From Diphasiastrum complanatum (Eukaryota; Streptophyta; Lycopodiopsida; Lycopodiales; Lycopodiaceae): DNA of 64,000 nucleotides. The notes under the pieces were generated by a model. That model saw only the letters and a list, made by a program, of their open reading frames with translations. It was not told where the DNA came from and made no database searches. Shown here piece after piece: positions 22,851-36,079 of the stretch. The DNA lies in the NCBI GenBank assembly GCA_029204225.1, contig CM055107.1, positions 30,343,410 through 30,407,409 of the forward strand, read 5' to 3'. The stretch's first letter is position 1. Each line of letters starts with the position of its first letter. The translations under genes and the position numbers were made by a program.

Positions 22851-25194
22851 GAGAGAAAGTGCAAAGCTCCGACTTCTGTTAGGATAGCAAGAATATCTCT
22901 TCACACAATTTTCTTGGTTATGACCTGGAGAATCGATAAATATATTCTCAATTGTTGGTTTAGGCAGATTCCCTTATAAATTTCCTTTTCGAGACCATTA
23001 CAACTTGACTCCAGACCCAATGGTACTCCGGTTTAAGAAAACTTTGGGCCACATATTTGTCACTTATGTAACAACTCATATAGCCATGCAACCACCAAGA
23101 AAGAGATTCTTTTCCAAAAAGACCCATGCAAAGTCTTCATAGGCAATGAAAGGAAAAGCAATATGCAAAAGCCATAAGCATTCCTTAAAGCCATGCAAAC
23201 CCTTGAAAGGGGTGAAAAGGAGTTCAATAGGGAAGATCCCTTCGTACCGCCACTCAGGCTTCTGTCCTCTCTCATCTCTGGCTTCTTAACTCCATTGGAT
23301 CCATGCGGCTCCCTAATCCAGCATCATTGCTGATAACCAAAATAGCAAAGAGAGGGTGATAAAAAATCTAAGCCAAATATACATAAGAGGGATCAATCCA
23401 ATTGGAAATAGATTGGCGGCTCCCCACCCTCATTCCCAGCTCTTCAACGACCTACATAATTCTGCTACAATTGTTTCCAAACAATTGTCAACTTCAGACA
23501 GGTCAAACACAGAAGATTCTATCAACAGACCATCATAATATCCTTCGGTTCCCACATGCAAGAAGCAAAACTTCAGAGATTATGGGAAGGCAATCCAATT
23601 GAGTTTCATGCATGCTTAGGCCAATAGTTCCCCAGCTCAAACTGTTCTTCAACTGGGTTTTTCAACCAAGAACACTCCATGCATTCTCCAACGCTTCACA
23701 GGTTCCATAAGACAATATAAAGAACTATTTTTTGCAGGGATCAATATCTCCAAGGAGATGGAGTTTTGACCAAACTCAGATATTCTGCTAAATAATAGAG
23801 AATTTCAATTGCAATCCCATTCTATGTTCACGAACTGCAGGTTCACAAGAGCATTAGTGTAAAATAGCTCACTAATTCTCAACATGCAATTTGTTAGATT
23901 CAAAATTTTCTTAGCTATAAACTATTTATTTACCAAGTGCTCTCCAACAAAGAAACTGCTGAAGCTAACAAAAGAGGTCCGATGTGAACTTCCTTTTGGA
24001 GTTGGGGGCTTCACGACTTCCTTCAATTTCTTGACAATTGTACGATGTCAATCGTCAGGTTCCATGTTGCCAACTGCGAATTCTTTATGGGATTCAACAA
24101 TTTGGTGTAGCAAGTAAAAAGCTATATGCTCCTTGAGAATACAATGAATTACAGGATTTCTGATGGCTTCGATGAGATAGCCCTTGTTGGTTTGAAGCTA
24201 CGCCACTCGTGTCCAGAGAAGGAGCTATGGTGGTGTTAGCTACCTTATGGAAAGGGGTTTGGCACAACCCCATAATTACTCCTATGGTTACAAGTGCGGC
24301 TTCAATGGCACGCACCTTGTGTGAAACTGATTGGTACTGGATATAAATTTGACAAGTTCAAATTTTTTGCATGCATCACATAGAGTACTTCTCAACACAA
24401 GTGCACTTGGCATGTAGCTACTCTACCATTGAACAAATGTGTTGCCGTTGAAAATTTGTATCCAGATAATTGCCAAGCAAATATAACTTCATGGTCATGG
24501 GCTTAATATGCCACAATGTGCCCGAAAAGACTTGAAGCCACAGCACTGCTGTAAAGTTGAAGCTTATTTATCAAATGGACTAAAAGGTAACGCCAAATAC
24601 ATTATTAACTGTTAAAATGCACATGTCTATAAAAGCCCCAGTTCCTAAACTAGCACTTAAATTCGATGCTCAAGCAAAAAGTTCTGCTTCATAGCCAAGT
24701 ATAGAGGCCTAGACAAATATCAGCATTTGAAGGGTGTTATTAAAAAATATCAATAACTATGACAACCATCCCATTTTACATTGGAAGACTGGTGCAGCTG
24801 ATCCCCACTACATCCACCCTAAGAAAGTTGAAATTGTGCTACAGAAGTCTCGGCAATGAAGTCTCAGTAGCAAAGCTCTAACCCTGTACATGGACTACTT
24901 TAGTTACTCATAATACAGTGAATCTTCTATACATCCATCAGAAACACATCCGGGTATTTCTTCTGCTCCGAAAGAAGTGCAGCAATAAATAAGTTGGTAT
25001 CGAATATGAGGTTATTGTTCTTGACAATACCCTTTGACTGCCTTTTTTACAAAGAGACTTGGAATTCAGAATAGCTGGGAAAATGATGGAACTACAACAC
25101 AAGGTGCCAAATTCCATATGGTAAGATGCAGTCACATCTAAAGGCATTATTCCGCTGCCGAGTGGCAATGATGCACTTTCCAATGATGTTTTTA
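22851..25194. other. 4CL 3' flank, no further gene seen
   Basis: Unremarkable AT-rich sequence between Copia-1 and the 4CL stop codon. Short ORFs on both strands lack any support. It must include the 4CL 3' UTR near its right end, but I could not fix a polyadenylation site. Confidence 0.5.
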
Positions 25195-28100
25195 TCAACT
25201 TACTGCTAGAATGCTTCTCAGATCTTTTCTTAAAATCTTCCCAGATGGAGATTTAGGAATTGAATCTGTAAAAATTACACTGTGGAGTCTCTTGTAGAAT
25301 ACTACCTGCAATACAAAGATAGGGTCAGCAGACAGTGATATTTTTTTTTAAGGTTAAAACATCTTAATGAAATTTAGATGAACTGTTTAGCAAAACATGC
25401 TTCTGTTACAGAAACAAGATAAGAATGGTATAAAACAAACGCACAAACGCACGCAGTCAAATAAGTAGGAACAGAAAAACAGTTATGAATGAGTGGCAAC
25501 TCTAGCACTTGGTAACTTAGTGTAGCATTGATGACTTGTTAAGCTATAAGCCATGTTGAAGCATTAGAAGTAAACCCATGCTGGAGGAAACTGCAATAAG
25601 CAAGCCATTTGTGGCGCCTTCACTCCAACAGGAACTCTAGCTAAATGTGAGCTATTGCCATTGTAGGTAAAAAGGTTTGTGTATTAAATTCAAAAAAGTA
25701 AAAATTTAAAGCCGAGGAAGAGTTTTTAAGAAAATATGACTGGCACTGCAAAACAAAGACCTTAAAGATAACTGGGATTCCTTTTGATGTATCCCAAATG
25801 GTCCAAGTAAACATGTGTCTCGCATAGCAATGCTGAATTTAATGGTTCAAATTTTCTTTGCGCCCAGCCTCACTAGAGCATCTCCATTAGAAGGAAGTAT
25901 TGACAACCCTACTTAAGAGGGTATGCAGCTAAACCCTTTCAAAGGCTGTCATGGATCACCATACTGTCTACTGCTGCAATAAGAGGATGAAATTGTGCAT
26001 GAGGAGTAGGTATATTGTAGTCATTTGATTAAATGTGCAGTGTGAAACAAAAGTGGAAGAGGTCATTCTTAGATGTTTTAACACACATCAAGGGGCTACT
26101 TCCATAGTATCAATACATAGGCAAGAAACAAATTCTTCAAGTCTAAGGCTTTATGAGGAGAATGATGTCTCCAGTTATGACAATTTTATGCAAAACTCCT
26201 TGGCAAAAAACCATTAGCTCTACAGCTCTACTCGTTGAGAAAGTCAAGATCCTACCAACTGCATGACAACTGTCCAAAACTATTTATGTTCTACACTGCA
26301 CATCTGGACAATACTAATAAAGTGGAAAGTGTATCAAGAATGCAGGGCCAAAATATAACAAGTAGCACTTTCACCATTACTTCCAAAATATTGAAAGAAT
26401 TGATGATAAAATGCAAACAGAGATTCAAACTCAACAAGTAGCACTTTCGACATATAAATAATAGGTATTTACCTGATTTGCAACAAAGTCTTTGATTTCC
26501 TGATTGGTTATCACTGATCCCTGTGCTCTTACCACAAATGCAACTGGCACCTCACCAGCAGTTTCATCCATCTTTCTGCAGAGACATTTGTGAGTCATAT
26601 TTTCTAATAATGATTAAACAGTGAACAGAAATATGGATATAAGCACTTGCTGAAGGCAATTGACAATACATACGGAACAACAGCTGCATCTGCAATTGCA
26701 GGGTGTGAAACAAGAAGTGCCTCTAGTTCAGCTGGTGGCACCTTCATAGACCAGTTTGTATGAATCAGTGGGAAATAATGAATTATTTGTCATCAAAAAC
26801 ATCCAGAAATGAAATGCCACTCTATTGAACAGCTTGTAGTCTCTATGTAGCTCTGCTGGTTGCATGAACAAGCAATATTCTCAATTGCATAATCTCACCT
26901 GGAAACCCTTATACTTGATAATCTCTTTTACACGGTCCACAATAAAGACTTCATCATCTTCATCTATATAACCAACATCACCTGTATGTAGCCACCCCTC
27001 TTTGTCAACTGTCAAGGCAGTAGACTCGGGGTCATTAAGATAGCCTGCAAAGTGAAGATTATCTTGTTTATCATGCAATGGTAGCTGACAACTACCTAAA
27101 AATATTTTCAAAAACTTGCCATTATCATCTACTTAATTTCAGACCATCAAAAGCTGCAAACCTTTCATAACCTGAGCCCCTCTTATACAAAACTCTCCAG
27201 GCTGATTATAGGAAAGTGATTCTCCTGTTTCAGGGTCTACTACTTTCACTTCTGAATTGCGAACTACAGTACCACATGAACCTGGTTTAATGGATGATAA
27301 ATTTGGGTGTCTGCCAAAAGCAAGACTCATTGCCAATACAGGTCCTGCTTCTGTCATCCCAAATCCCTGCAATTTTAAACATGGTATTAACCGCATACAG
27401 TTCTTGAAACAATCAAAAAAAAAGTTCAGCTTATTCAAGCATTTTAAAGATGAACAAGCTCAAAGAAAAGGTATATGCGCTTCTAAAACAGTATGTGCTT
27501 AATACATTCAACATGAAAATGGAGTAGATATTTCAGTTCTTTCCACAAAATATACAGAAATCAGAAAGATAAGTTTTTGATTCTACAACTTGCAAAAATA
27601 TTCAACTTTAGCAAGCAGTTGGACTTGTGCTTCTACACCAATGCATTGCTTTGAAATATGGAGTTAAATCCAAATTTAAAGAGGCTCAAAGATGTCCACT
27701 ATCCATATTGCAATGAAGTCCTCTAATTGGAAGCGCCTAAGAGTTTTGAGACAAACTGTACACCCGGAGCACACTTCATAAAATTGTGGAAAAACGATGG
27801 GAAACAAACTCTGAACGTCATTACCAGCTATTGTTACGCTCTTCCAGGATGCACTGCTCAGGCGAAGATACACTAATTAATAAAGGGCCATCGAGATTTG
27901 AGCATTGACCTCCATAATTTAAGATCAACTAGTTTGAAAGTAGAAAACCCAAAGCTTAGAATATGAGAAGCTGATAAAGGGAAACATGAGAAGTGAAAGC
28001 AAAATACTCAAATTCTTATCTTAAGGAAGCAAAGGTGGCTATGTACCTGTCCAAGAGCAGCTTGGGGAAGCTTTTCCTTGAACGCATCCTCCAGATCTTT

Positions 28101-29084
28101 GCCGAGAGGAGCAGCTCCAGATAGCACCAACCTCACGCTGGACAAATCATAACTGGAAACTAGCGGACTCTTTGCGATGGCCAGAACGATTGGTGGAACA
28201 AACGGTGCAACTGTTACTCTGTACTTTTGGCAAATCTCCAACAAACCCACTATCTCAAATCTGGGCATAATCAGCAGAGTTGACCCACGTCTGAGTGCAC
28301 ACAGAAATATGGAACAGAGAGAGTATATGTGGAATAGCGGCAGAAGGCACAGAACCACATCCTCTGGAGCGTAGTAGAGAGCCGGATCCTCCCCATCCAC
28401 CTGCTGTGATATGTTGGTGACGAGATTTTTGTGAGTGAGCATCACTCCTTTTGGAAGTCCAGTGGTTCCAGATGAATAAGGGAGGGCGACCACCTCATCC
28501 GGATCAACTTTCACCATTGGGCATTCGTTCTCATCAGCATCCAACAGAACAGATACATGGATGCAATTCTCAGAGGGAGCGTCAATAGTCACAATTTGAA
28601 TGTCTTTTGCTGCCAAATCCGTCAGCTTTTCAGCATAACAAGACACTGTCACAATGATCTTTGCACCGGATGCCAGCGCTTGCTTCGTTATATCACGGGG
28701 TGTGCAAAGTGGGTTGGCTGTTGTCACAACTGCTCCTCTCAAGGCTACTCCAAGGAAGATCAGCACAAACTCTGGACAGTTGGGAAGTAGTAACAATACG
28801 ACTTCACCTCTCTGCAACCCAAGCTTCACCACTCCAGCTGCTACTCTCTTAGAAGTTCGTTCCACCTCCGCGTACGTGTATGCTTTCCCAGTCTTACCAT
28901 CCAGAATACACGTTTTATTGTGAAACTGCCATGCCTCTGAAAATACATACTCCACCAGCGGCAGATGATTTGGGATATCTATGTCTGGAAGCCTAGATTT
29001 GAAAATGTACTCTCTGGCCTGTGCATGCGGCTGAACTCTTACAGTAACTGAAGGCAAATGCTCCTTGGCAACAGTGGGAGCCAT
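25195..29084 (-). CDS. 4CL: 4-coumarate:CoA ligase, six exons, 556 aa
   Basis: Catalyses ATP-dependent CoA activation of 4-coumarate and related hydroxycinnamates (via an adenylate), the branch point to lignin and flavonoids; cytosolic in characterised plants. Exons, all with GT-AG introns and consistent phase: 29084-28047, 27366-27162, 27044-26899, 26741-26674, 26575-26473, 25305-25195. The sum is 1671 nt, giving 556 residues, the usual family length. Box [11 protein letters not shown] is at 204-213, HIYSL at 252-256, [12 protein letters not shown] near 297-307, [13 protein letters not shown] from 322, GFGMTEAG at 347-354, box II GEFCIRG at 403-409 (usual GEICIRG), the hinge with [16 protein letters not shown] from 458, and catalytic Lys543 in [13 protein letters not shown]. 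Intron 1 falls after GQ just before GFGMTEAG, a conserved 4CL position. The C-terminus (AVS) is not a peroxisomal SKL, which argues against the 4CL-like/OPC-8 ligase branch. No inactivating change is seen. Confidence 0.96.
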
Positions 29085-29830
29085 GTCCTGGTTTGCAGTT
29101 GCCAGATTATGATTTCAAACCAGCAGAATCAAGTAGAGTGAAGAGCGATGCATTTCACTGACATTTGAGAGACAGGCAAGCGATGCGATCAAGCACGAAG
29201 CTCCCTTCAAGTAAAATGGCAAAAAAATTCTGCAAAGCTCCTCGCTGCATTCGAAGAGCTCTCAGGATCATCACATGCTTCAGTAGCACTAAATGCAGAC
29301 TTGTATGAGCAGTAAGTTTGCTGCTGCTTCGGAGAGCAAATACACCCACACAAATCAATCTCAAGCCGTGCTTGTGAGAGAACCGAGACTACAACAGAAA
29401 TTACTCCTCAGAAAGACAGCACAACAGCTGCATCATATCATCATGCAAGCCAATCAAACAAGGCTCACAAAAACAGCCCAACAGATCCATTACAAATCAA
29501 ATCAGCCCAGCACCAGAAACAGTATACTGGATCCTGCTGCTCAGTGCTAGCTAACCTCTGGCGCCTGAATCCTGAACCAGAAACCAGTCACAAGGATCAT
29601 AATTCATAAACTGAGCTGCGCGTGCATTGATCACAAAACCAACTGCATGCCGCAGCTACCTGCTTGAGTTTGAATGCAGGAGAAATGAGATGGCAGGTGA
29701 GAAATTTGTGAAGGCAAGCAACTTTACAGCATTCCTGTTAACAATGACAGCAATAATAAAGGAGGAAGGAGGAAGGAGGAAGGAGGAAGGAAAACACGTA
29801 TGCATATATGCAGCTGAGACATAAAAGCGA
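29085..29830 (-). promoter_or_regulatory. 4CL 5' flank: candidate leader/promoter
   Basis: Upstream of the 4CL start, the gene-sense strand has a palindromic TATA-like TGCATATATGCA (29801-29812). A pyrimidine tract of repeated TTCCTCC units (29761-29790, GGAGGAA on the plus strand) follows downstream. This is the arrangement of a plant core promoter with a Y-patch, but it would give a 5' leader near 680 nt. No clear AC element was identified. Transcription start is inferred, not shown. Confidence 0.35.
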
Positions 29831-31589
29831 GATGGGTTGTTGAGAGAAGACGCTGCAACACTCTCATGCAACACTCTCAGTTCAAAAGGAAGGCTGCATG
29901 CAGGCATCGCTCTCCTCCCAGCCACCTTTCCCTGTACACTGTCCTTCACAACTTGTTTTTAAAGTATATCTTTTTTAACTGTCAGAGTTAAACCCTTGTT
30001 ACTTTTGCCCATCTAAAGATCCAAGTTAAGCGAGAGACTGTCACTCAACCCGAACCCGAGTCAAATGAAACGCTTTATCAACACTCTCTCATCTAACTTG
30101 GGTTGTTGTTGTATGGGCACATGGCATTTAACTTGGGTTGTTGTTGTTGCATGACTTAACAAAAGGGGATCAATGTATTCCCCAACGTCCACCAATCATT
30201 GGTGGGCTACCACCCACGATCTAAGGGTAAAGGTAGGAGATACCACCATTTCCTTGTATGCTATGAATTTTTCGTCACCTTCAAATTGTAAGGAGTCCGC
30301 CACTCTCAATGCAATGGTGGTGCAAAATACGTTGATTCAACCGAAGGCAACCTTTAGCGAGTTTGAGCACTAAAATGAGTTATTATTTTATTTTTTTATT
30401 TAAAGTTTGTCACATTAGGGGTAACAATTTGCTAAAAGATGAGTTGGGTGATTTTGAGCATCAAAAAATATTTCTGTTTTTATTTCTTTAAATTGCAATC
30501 ATTGTTTTTTTTATTTTAAAATCATTATGATGTATCTTGAGGCGACACACCAAAGATTATTGTGATATTTTACCTTGTTTTAGAATGCAATCTTTGTTTT
30601 TCTTATTTTTTAATTGCCCTATATATGACAAGTTTTCTCATGATATATCAATCACCTCTTTTTTTTTGTGTATGTCAAAGTCCAGTGTTTGACAAGTACC
30701 CAAAAGTGTATAAAGGCGGTGGTTCTACCTTTCCATGGTGTGAAGTAATTTCTTCAAAGGATGTCACACATGCCTATTAAGAGACTGGTATCTCATTAAG
30801 AGCAACAATAAACTACTCATTGAACACACACACACACAAGTAATTCATCATAACTACTGAGATCAATCGTAAAAGTCAAAAAGGCTTCAAGATTTATTTT
30901 GAAAAATCCAATATTTCTCCTTAGATTGGATTTGAAGATTGTCGGTTCATTCAAAAGTGACAAACTTCCTAGTAGCTTCTTCGCATGTCTCCCTTAATAG
31001 TGTTATCAGTGGACTAGAACCAGGTCGATCATCATCAACATTTCCAACGCTGTATCAAAGCAGACAAGTAATCATTCCATTATTCTCCCCAACACTAATA
31101 AAGCCATAGAAGCCAAAGTCCGAACTCTCTATATTTTCAAATTTCATCAACAGGAGGTGCTTATTTTCAGAGTTGCAAGTTAAAGACAATCATACTTGTA
31201 GGAAATAATTAGCTCTCACTATTATGTCTAGGCAACAATTGTCTCTCAGCTCAATCTTGAGACATCCATTTATGCAAGCACAAGTGGAGACACACATTAT
31301 GAATAATTAAAATGACATGACTTTTATGAACTAAATATTATTGAATCTTGGCCTACATATATCAGAGTAGGTCCCCATGGTCTAGAAGTTTCAACAAGGA
31401 CCCACTTCACTCCTCCAAAGTTGAGGGCATTTAGAGGGTGGGTTGAAGGGCCCTCTGAAGTCATTGGTCAATGGAAACATATTTAGCATACTCTTAAAAT
31501 TTTCATAGGGACTGACCATTTCAAGAGTATGGATAGATTGAGTCTTAGTTTCGGGACCATGGGGCATTGCTCTAGGTTCCATTGGGCAC
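29831..31589. other. Intergenic, no gene seen
   Basis: AT-rich sequence upstream of 4CL. A few simple repeats (CA units near 30829) are the only structure noticed. ORFs here are short and without domains. Confidence 0.55.
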
Positions 31590-31943
31590 AAAAAAAATCA
31601 TAGAACAAAATCAGATCTGATAAGAAGTCAAAAGTGTGGCTCACAAAAAAACAAATTCAGACATAACAAAGGATGATTTCACTAATGAGTTTTTTCCTAG
31701 GTTTAAGAGTTGTTTATTTAAGGCTCTTGTATTTAGTGCTTCCATGACCATGAAGGGTCATTCAAAAAAAGAAATCAAAGAACGACATTAGATCTCATAA
31801 AAAGTCAAAAAGTGTGGCTCATAAGAAGACAAATCCAAACGCAACAAAGGTATGTTTCCACTAACGAGTTTCTTCCCAAGTTTAAGGAGCTGTTTATTTT
31901 AAGGCTCTTGTGTTTAGTGCTTCCATGACCATGAAGGGTCACT
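31590..31943. repeat. ~175-bp tandem duplication
   Basis: Two copies start near 31590 and 31764. Each runs from an A-rich start, through 'gtgtggctca' and 'aaggctcttgt', to 'gtgcttccatgaccatgaag'. Scattered substitutions and small indels separate them. Confidence 0.88.
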
Positions 31944-32634
31944 AGGAAACATTGCATAGGTGATATTTTTTTGAACGTAAAGAGTGAACACCTTTGGATC
32001 TTTGCTTTGTGAGGAGGACATTATATAGCCCTCGTCCGAGGGCCTTCCATGTTTTGATGCGCAACAACTTGAGAGCCCCTCAAAACAAGGAAGGCCTAAG
32101 TGAGAGAGACTTCCCAGATGTCAAGTGCCACAATTATCTTTGGATAAGAAAAACATTACAAATTCATAAAATTACCCCTAACTTTATTATTTTTGGATGG
32201 AGGATTCTTAAAAATTCAGAAGGTTCTCCATTCGGATTGTTTGAGGTAAGTTGTCTTCTAAATACAAAGCAAATATTTTTCAATGTTTTATGCCTACAAA
32301 AGCTCGGACAACCTACCTAGACATGACTTTAGGCCGTAAAATTTTCTCTCAAAAAATTTCTTCACTTTCTTGAAGATAAATAAACCTTGCAAAGGTTTTA
32401 GTTCGTCAAGAAATTCTGAGTTTGTTGGAATTTGTGAACACACCCATACTAAGACAAAAAAACCACAAAACCAAACATATGAATCTTAAAGTAAATCAAA
32501 TTCATATAGAGTCATCATAATCAAAGATATCATATTGAACAAACCTAACAACCAGCAAAAGCTCTGAGTTGAGGAGAATATGCTCATCTACATCCATCCA
32601 TAACAACAGCCGTGATAGAACAGGGACATTATAT
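31944..32634. other. Intergenic, no gene seen
   Basis: Contains a 108-codon plus-strand frame (31994-32320) with no recognisable motif. No other structure noticed before the CACTA-like element. Confidence 0.5.
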
Positions 32635-34237
32635 CACTACAAGAATTGCCGCGATTTCCAACATAAAATTGTGTTTTAATTTTTTTCTAATCGTCTCGGG
32701 CGTTGGAAAACGCGTTGCAATAGTTTCGTCGGAATCCATCGCATTTGAAATCCGTTGGAATTCGATGCCAGGCCCAAAACCGGCAACCGACCGATAACCA
32801 CAGTTCTCAGAAAACATGCCACGTGGACGTTGGATTCCAATGTCTCGGCCACATGGATGTCGGATTCCGACATCCATGTGGCAAAAAACAAAAGGGAAAT
32901 GTTTTTTTTTTCAGTTTTTTTTTGCCATGTGGACGTTGGATTCCAACGACCCGGCCACATGGATGAAAAATGTGAATTTTTTTTCCCATTTTTTTAAATT
33001 TTTTTTTTTGCCACACGAACATCGGATTCCGACGTCCACGTGGTATACTATGTATGGCATATAGTACTACATAGCAACTAATATAACTTCTTACAATCGT
33101 TTCAAACATGTTGAAAGAATATTTAGATCAACTATGATACACAATAATAATCAAGTCACTAATACACTACGAACCCATTCGCTAAGTGGTATGGAAACTA
33201 GCATAAATGCAACCAAACATATTCCAATTGATAGGAAGTGCATACGAAAAAGCCATACCTATTTGTGAGTGCAAGGCATGTAGCCGAAGAGCGAAAAGTG
33301 CTAGTCATGAATGTTTTAATTGATTCTACTATGTTTGCCATTTTGCTTCTATCCTTTGCCAGGTAATGAGGTAGACAATCGATCACTCATGTCAACAGAT
33401 GTTGTAGGGTTTGTAGGTCGTCAAAAAACCTTGACAAAGGGCCACAAGCAAATGCCATACTTCATAGGTTTGAAAACATATGCACAAATGGCCATAAATA
33501 GATATCTCAGAAGGCCACAGATTTGATCCTACTAACCTAGGTAGGGCGGATAGGGCCAGAAATGAGCTCACAAACAAGGTTTACAATTAGGTAGACTGCC
33601 ACAAAATGCAAGGTTCATGCTACACATAAGAGTGCTTAAAATCTAAATCCTAAACCCCAAAACCATTAGAAGAGTTTGATGTAATGTTATGCTCTTTGTA
33701 GATAATGTTTTTAGAACCAAGTTTGTGGTTGCTTTCTGACTAACGATTTACAGATTTGTAAGATTGGCCTCCAAACTAGCGATGGACAAATTGGAACTAC
33801 TTACAAGTGTGTACTTGGAATGAGACAAATGAAATTGATAGAGTTGAGTCGATCTCCGACAATCTCCTACAAGAATAAAGAATGAGAAAACCCTAGAAAA
33901 ACAAAGCGGCTTTGAGAATTCAGTCACGGACGTCGGATTCCGACATCCGTATTATTCGTTGGAATCTGACGTCCTCGTTATGCTTTTTTTTTTTTTTATG
34001 CACAGACATGTGACATCATCAATTAAAAAGTTGCAGTGTCTTTGAAATGAGGTGTCGAACTCCGACATATTTATTGTCCTTCAAAGTCCGACAACTGTAA
34101 AAAAAAAAAAATTCGGCAAAGTTTTTTTTTTTTTCTATCGGATTCCGACGCATTATTATGTCGGATTCCGACAAATTATGAAAAAAAATTTAATCCGTTG
34201 GAACCTTGTGTGGGAAATCGCACATTTTGTTGTTGTG
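32635..34237. mobile_element. Non-autonomous CACTA-like (En/Spm, CMC) transposon
   Basis: The left end begins CACTACAAGAA; the complement of the right end begins CACAACAACAA. The first 29 bp of the two ends agree at 21 positions, including a shared GCGATTTCC block. Both sides are flanked by TAT (32632-32634 and 34238-34240), the 3-bp target duplication typical of CACTA elements. Within several hundred bases of each end are many copies of TCGGATTCCGA or variants, in both orientations, resembling the subterminal repeats bound by CACTA transposases. No transposase was seen. Confidence 0.85.
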
Positions 34238-34240
34238 TAT

Positions 34241-34600
34241 TGTGGGAACTACATGTGTCAACACATATTCTCAATTGTTATCCATGACAAGTAATCATTG
34301 CCAAGTTAGGTGACTCTAATTTTGTCCATATCATGAGTAAAAAGTCGGACATTGTTTCAGCTCTACTCAAAGTTACAAAATTATAAAGTTAACAGTGTAT
34401 AATCAGTGCTTGAAAGTCAACAATTATATAAGTACAACTAAAGTAGACAATTACATCCGGACTAGTTTTAAAGTAGAGCTAAAAATCGTCTGCCATTACC
34501 CTTTTCAGAATGCTTATTGAAAGACCATCTCTTATCCTAAGTAACAACTTAGAGAAATATTTATTGCACTGTCAATTTCAAATTGTCAGGGCATTACCGT

Positions 34601-34602
<2 letters not shown>
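34241..34602. other. Intergenic, no gene seen
   Basis: Short AT-rich spacer between the CACTA-like element and the microsatellite block. Nothing recognised. Confidence 0.5.

Positions 34603-34639
<37 letters not shown>
34603..34639. repeat. (AT)n microsatellite
   Basis: An uninterrupted AT run of about 18 units. It is followed by a short GC-rich island (about 34655-34680, 'gccgatggcggggcgggcgg'). Confidence 0.95.
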
Positions 34640-34640
<1 letters not shown>

Positions 34641-34679
34641 TAGCATAGTGTGCCCGCCGATGGCGGGGCGGGCGGCCGA

Positions 34680-34748
34680 GTGTGTGTATGTGTATGTGTG
34701 TGTATACGTATACGTCTGTGTATGTGTGTATATGTCGATGTATATGTA

Positions 34749-34779
<31 letters not shown>

Positions 34780-34784
34780 AAATA

Positions 34785-34830
<46 letters not shown>

Positions 34831-35191
34831 GTGTTATGCCTACGTGTATGTGTATGCATATGCATATGTGTACGTGTATGTGTATATGTATGTCTATGTA
34901 TATCTATCTATCTGTGTGTGTGTAAGTATATGTGTGTGTATGTAAATATGTATGTGTATGTATATGTATGTGTTAGTATATGTATATGTGTATTTGTATG
35001 TTTATGTTTATGTATGTGTAAGTGTGTGCATGTGTACATGTATGTGTATGTATAAGGTATATGTATGTGTATGAATATGTTTATATATGTATGTGTATGG
35101 GTGTGTACTTGTATGTGTGTGTATATATGTGTGTGCATGTGTATGTGTATGAGTGTATGACTATGTGTTATGTGTGCATGTATGTGCACGT

Positions 35192-35276
<85 letters not shown>

Positions 35277-35748
35277 TATGTATGACTATGTGTATGTCTG
35301 CATGTATGTGTATGTGTATGTATCTATATGAATGTATGTGTGTATGTGTGTGTATGTGTATGTATCTGTGTATGTGTATGTATATGTATATGTAAGTATA
35401 TATGTATGTGCACATGTATATGTTTATGTACATGTGTGTGTATCTTTAAGTATACGTGTATGTATATATGTATGTATGTATGTGTATATGTATGTTTATG
35501 TGTATGTATGTGTATATGTATCTGCATGTGTATGTGTATGTGTGTGTATGAATTTGTATGTGTATTGTATGTTTGTGTACATGTATGTATGTATATGTAT
35601 GTGTATGTGTGTGTATATATGTATGTATGTGTGTGTGTGTATGTGTACATGTTTGTATGTGTATCTGTCTATGTGTGTGTATATGTGTATGTATGTGTAT
35701 TTATGTATATGTGTGTGTATGTAGATGTATATGTGTATGTGTATGCGT
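34680..35748. repeat. Kilobase TATG/TGTG microsatellite cluster
   Basis: About 1.07 kb of almost pure TG, TATG and TGTATG units with strong strand asymmetry. It includes an (AT)n run at 34789-34827 and a (TG)n run of about 39 units at 35197-35275. Long open frames on both strands (Val/Cys/Tyr/Met on plus, His/Thr/Ile on minus) are artefacts of the composition. Confidence 0.97.
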
Positions 35749-36060
35749 GGTCAAAAAATAACCCCCAAAAAAATGGGGGGGAGACAAGGGTGGGGGAATG
35801 TAGGCCTCTCCCCCACCCTAAAAAAAAGAATGTGTGTGGAGGCTAAATACTCCCCTTCCGCCCCCCCACACACACACCCCCCACCCCACCCCACCCCACC
35901 CCATCCAAAAAAAAAAGAAAAGCTTTTTTGTGGGGCTCAGGGATGGGGCCTCTTTGATTTTTCGAGAGGAGAGGAGGGGGTGCAAAAAAAATAAAGAGCC
36001 CCCCCTAAAGAAAACAACTCTCCCCCACAAATCAAAAATCGAATGTGGCCGGAGGTCACC
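35749..36060. repeat. C/G-run and purine-rich low-complexity segment
   Basis: Contains 'cccccaaaaaaatggggggg', repeated ACCCC/CCCCA units (35870-35905) and several A and G homopolymers. No gene. Confidence 0.8.
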
Positions 36061-36079
36061 TCATTGTGGCTTGTCATGT

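Noticed and set aside
27257-29364. Plus-strand ORFs and extra minus-strand ORFs inside the 4CL locus
   Set aside because: They are antisense shadows of 4CL exons or intron/flank read-through. The exon chain explains the coding signal.
34510-35760. Long overlapping ORFs of 60-172 codons rich in Val/Cys/Tyr or His/Thr/Ile
   Set aside because: They are translations of TG/TATG microsatellite DNA, which lacks stop codons in several frames. No gene is implied.
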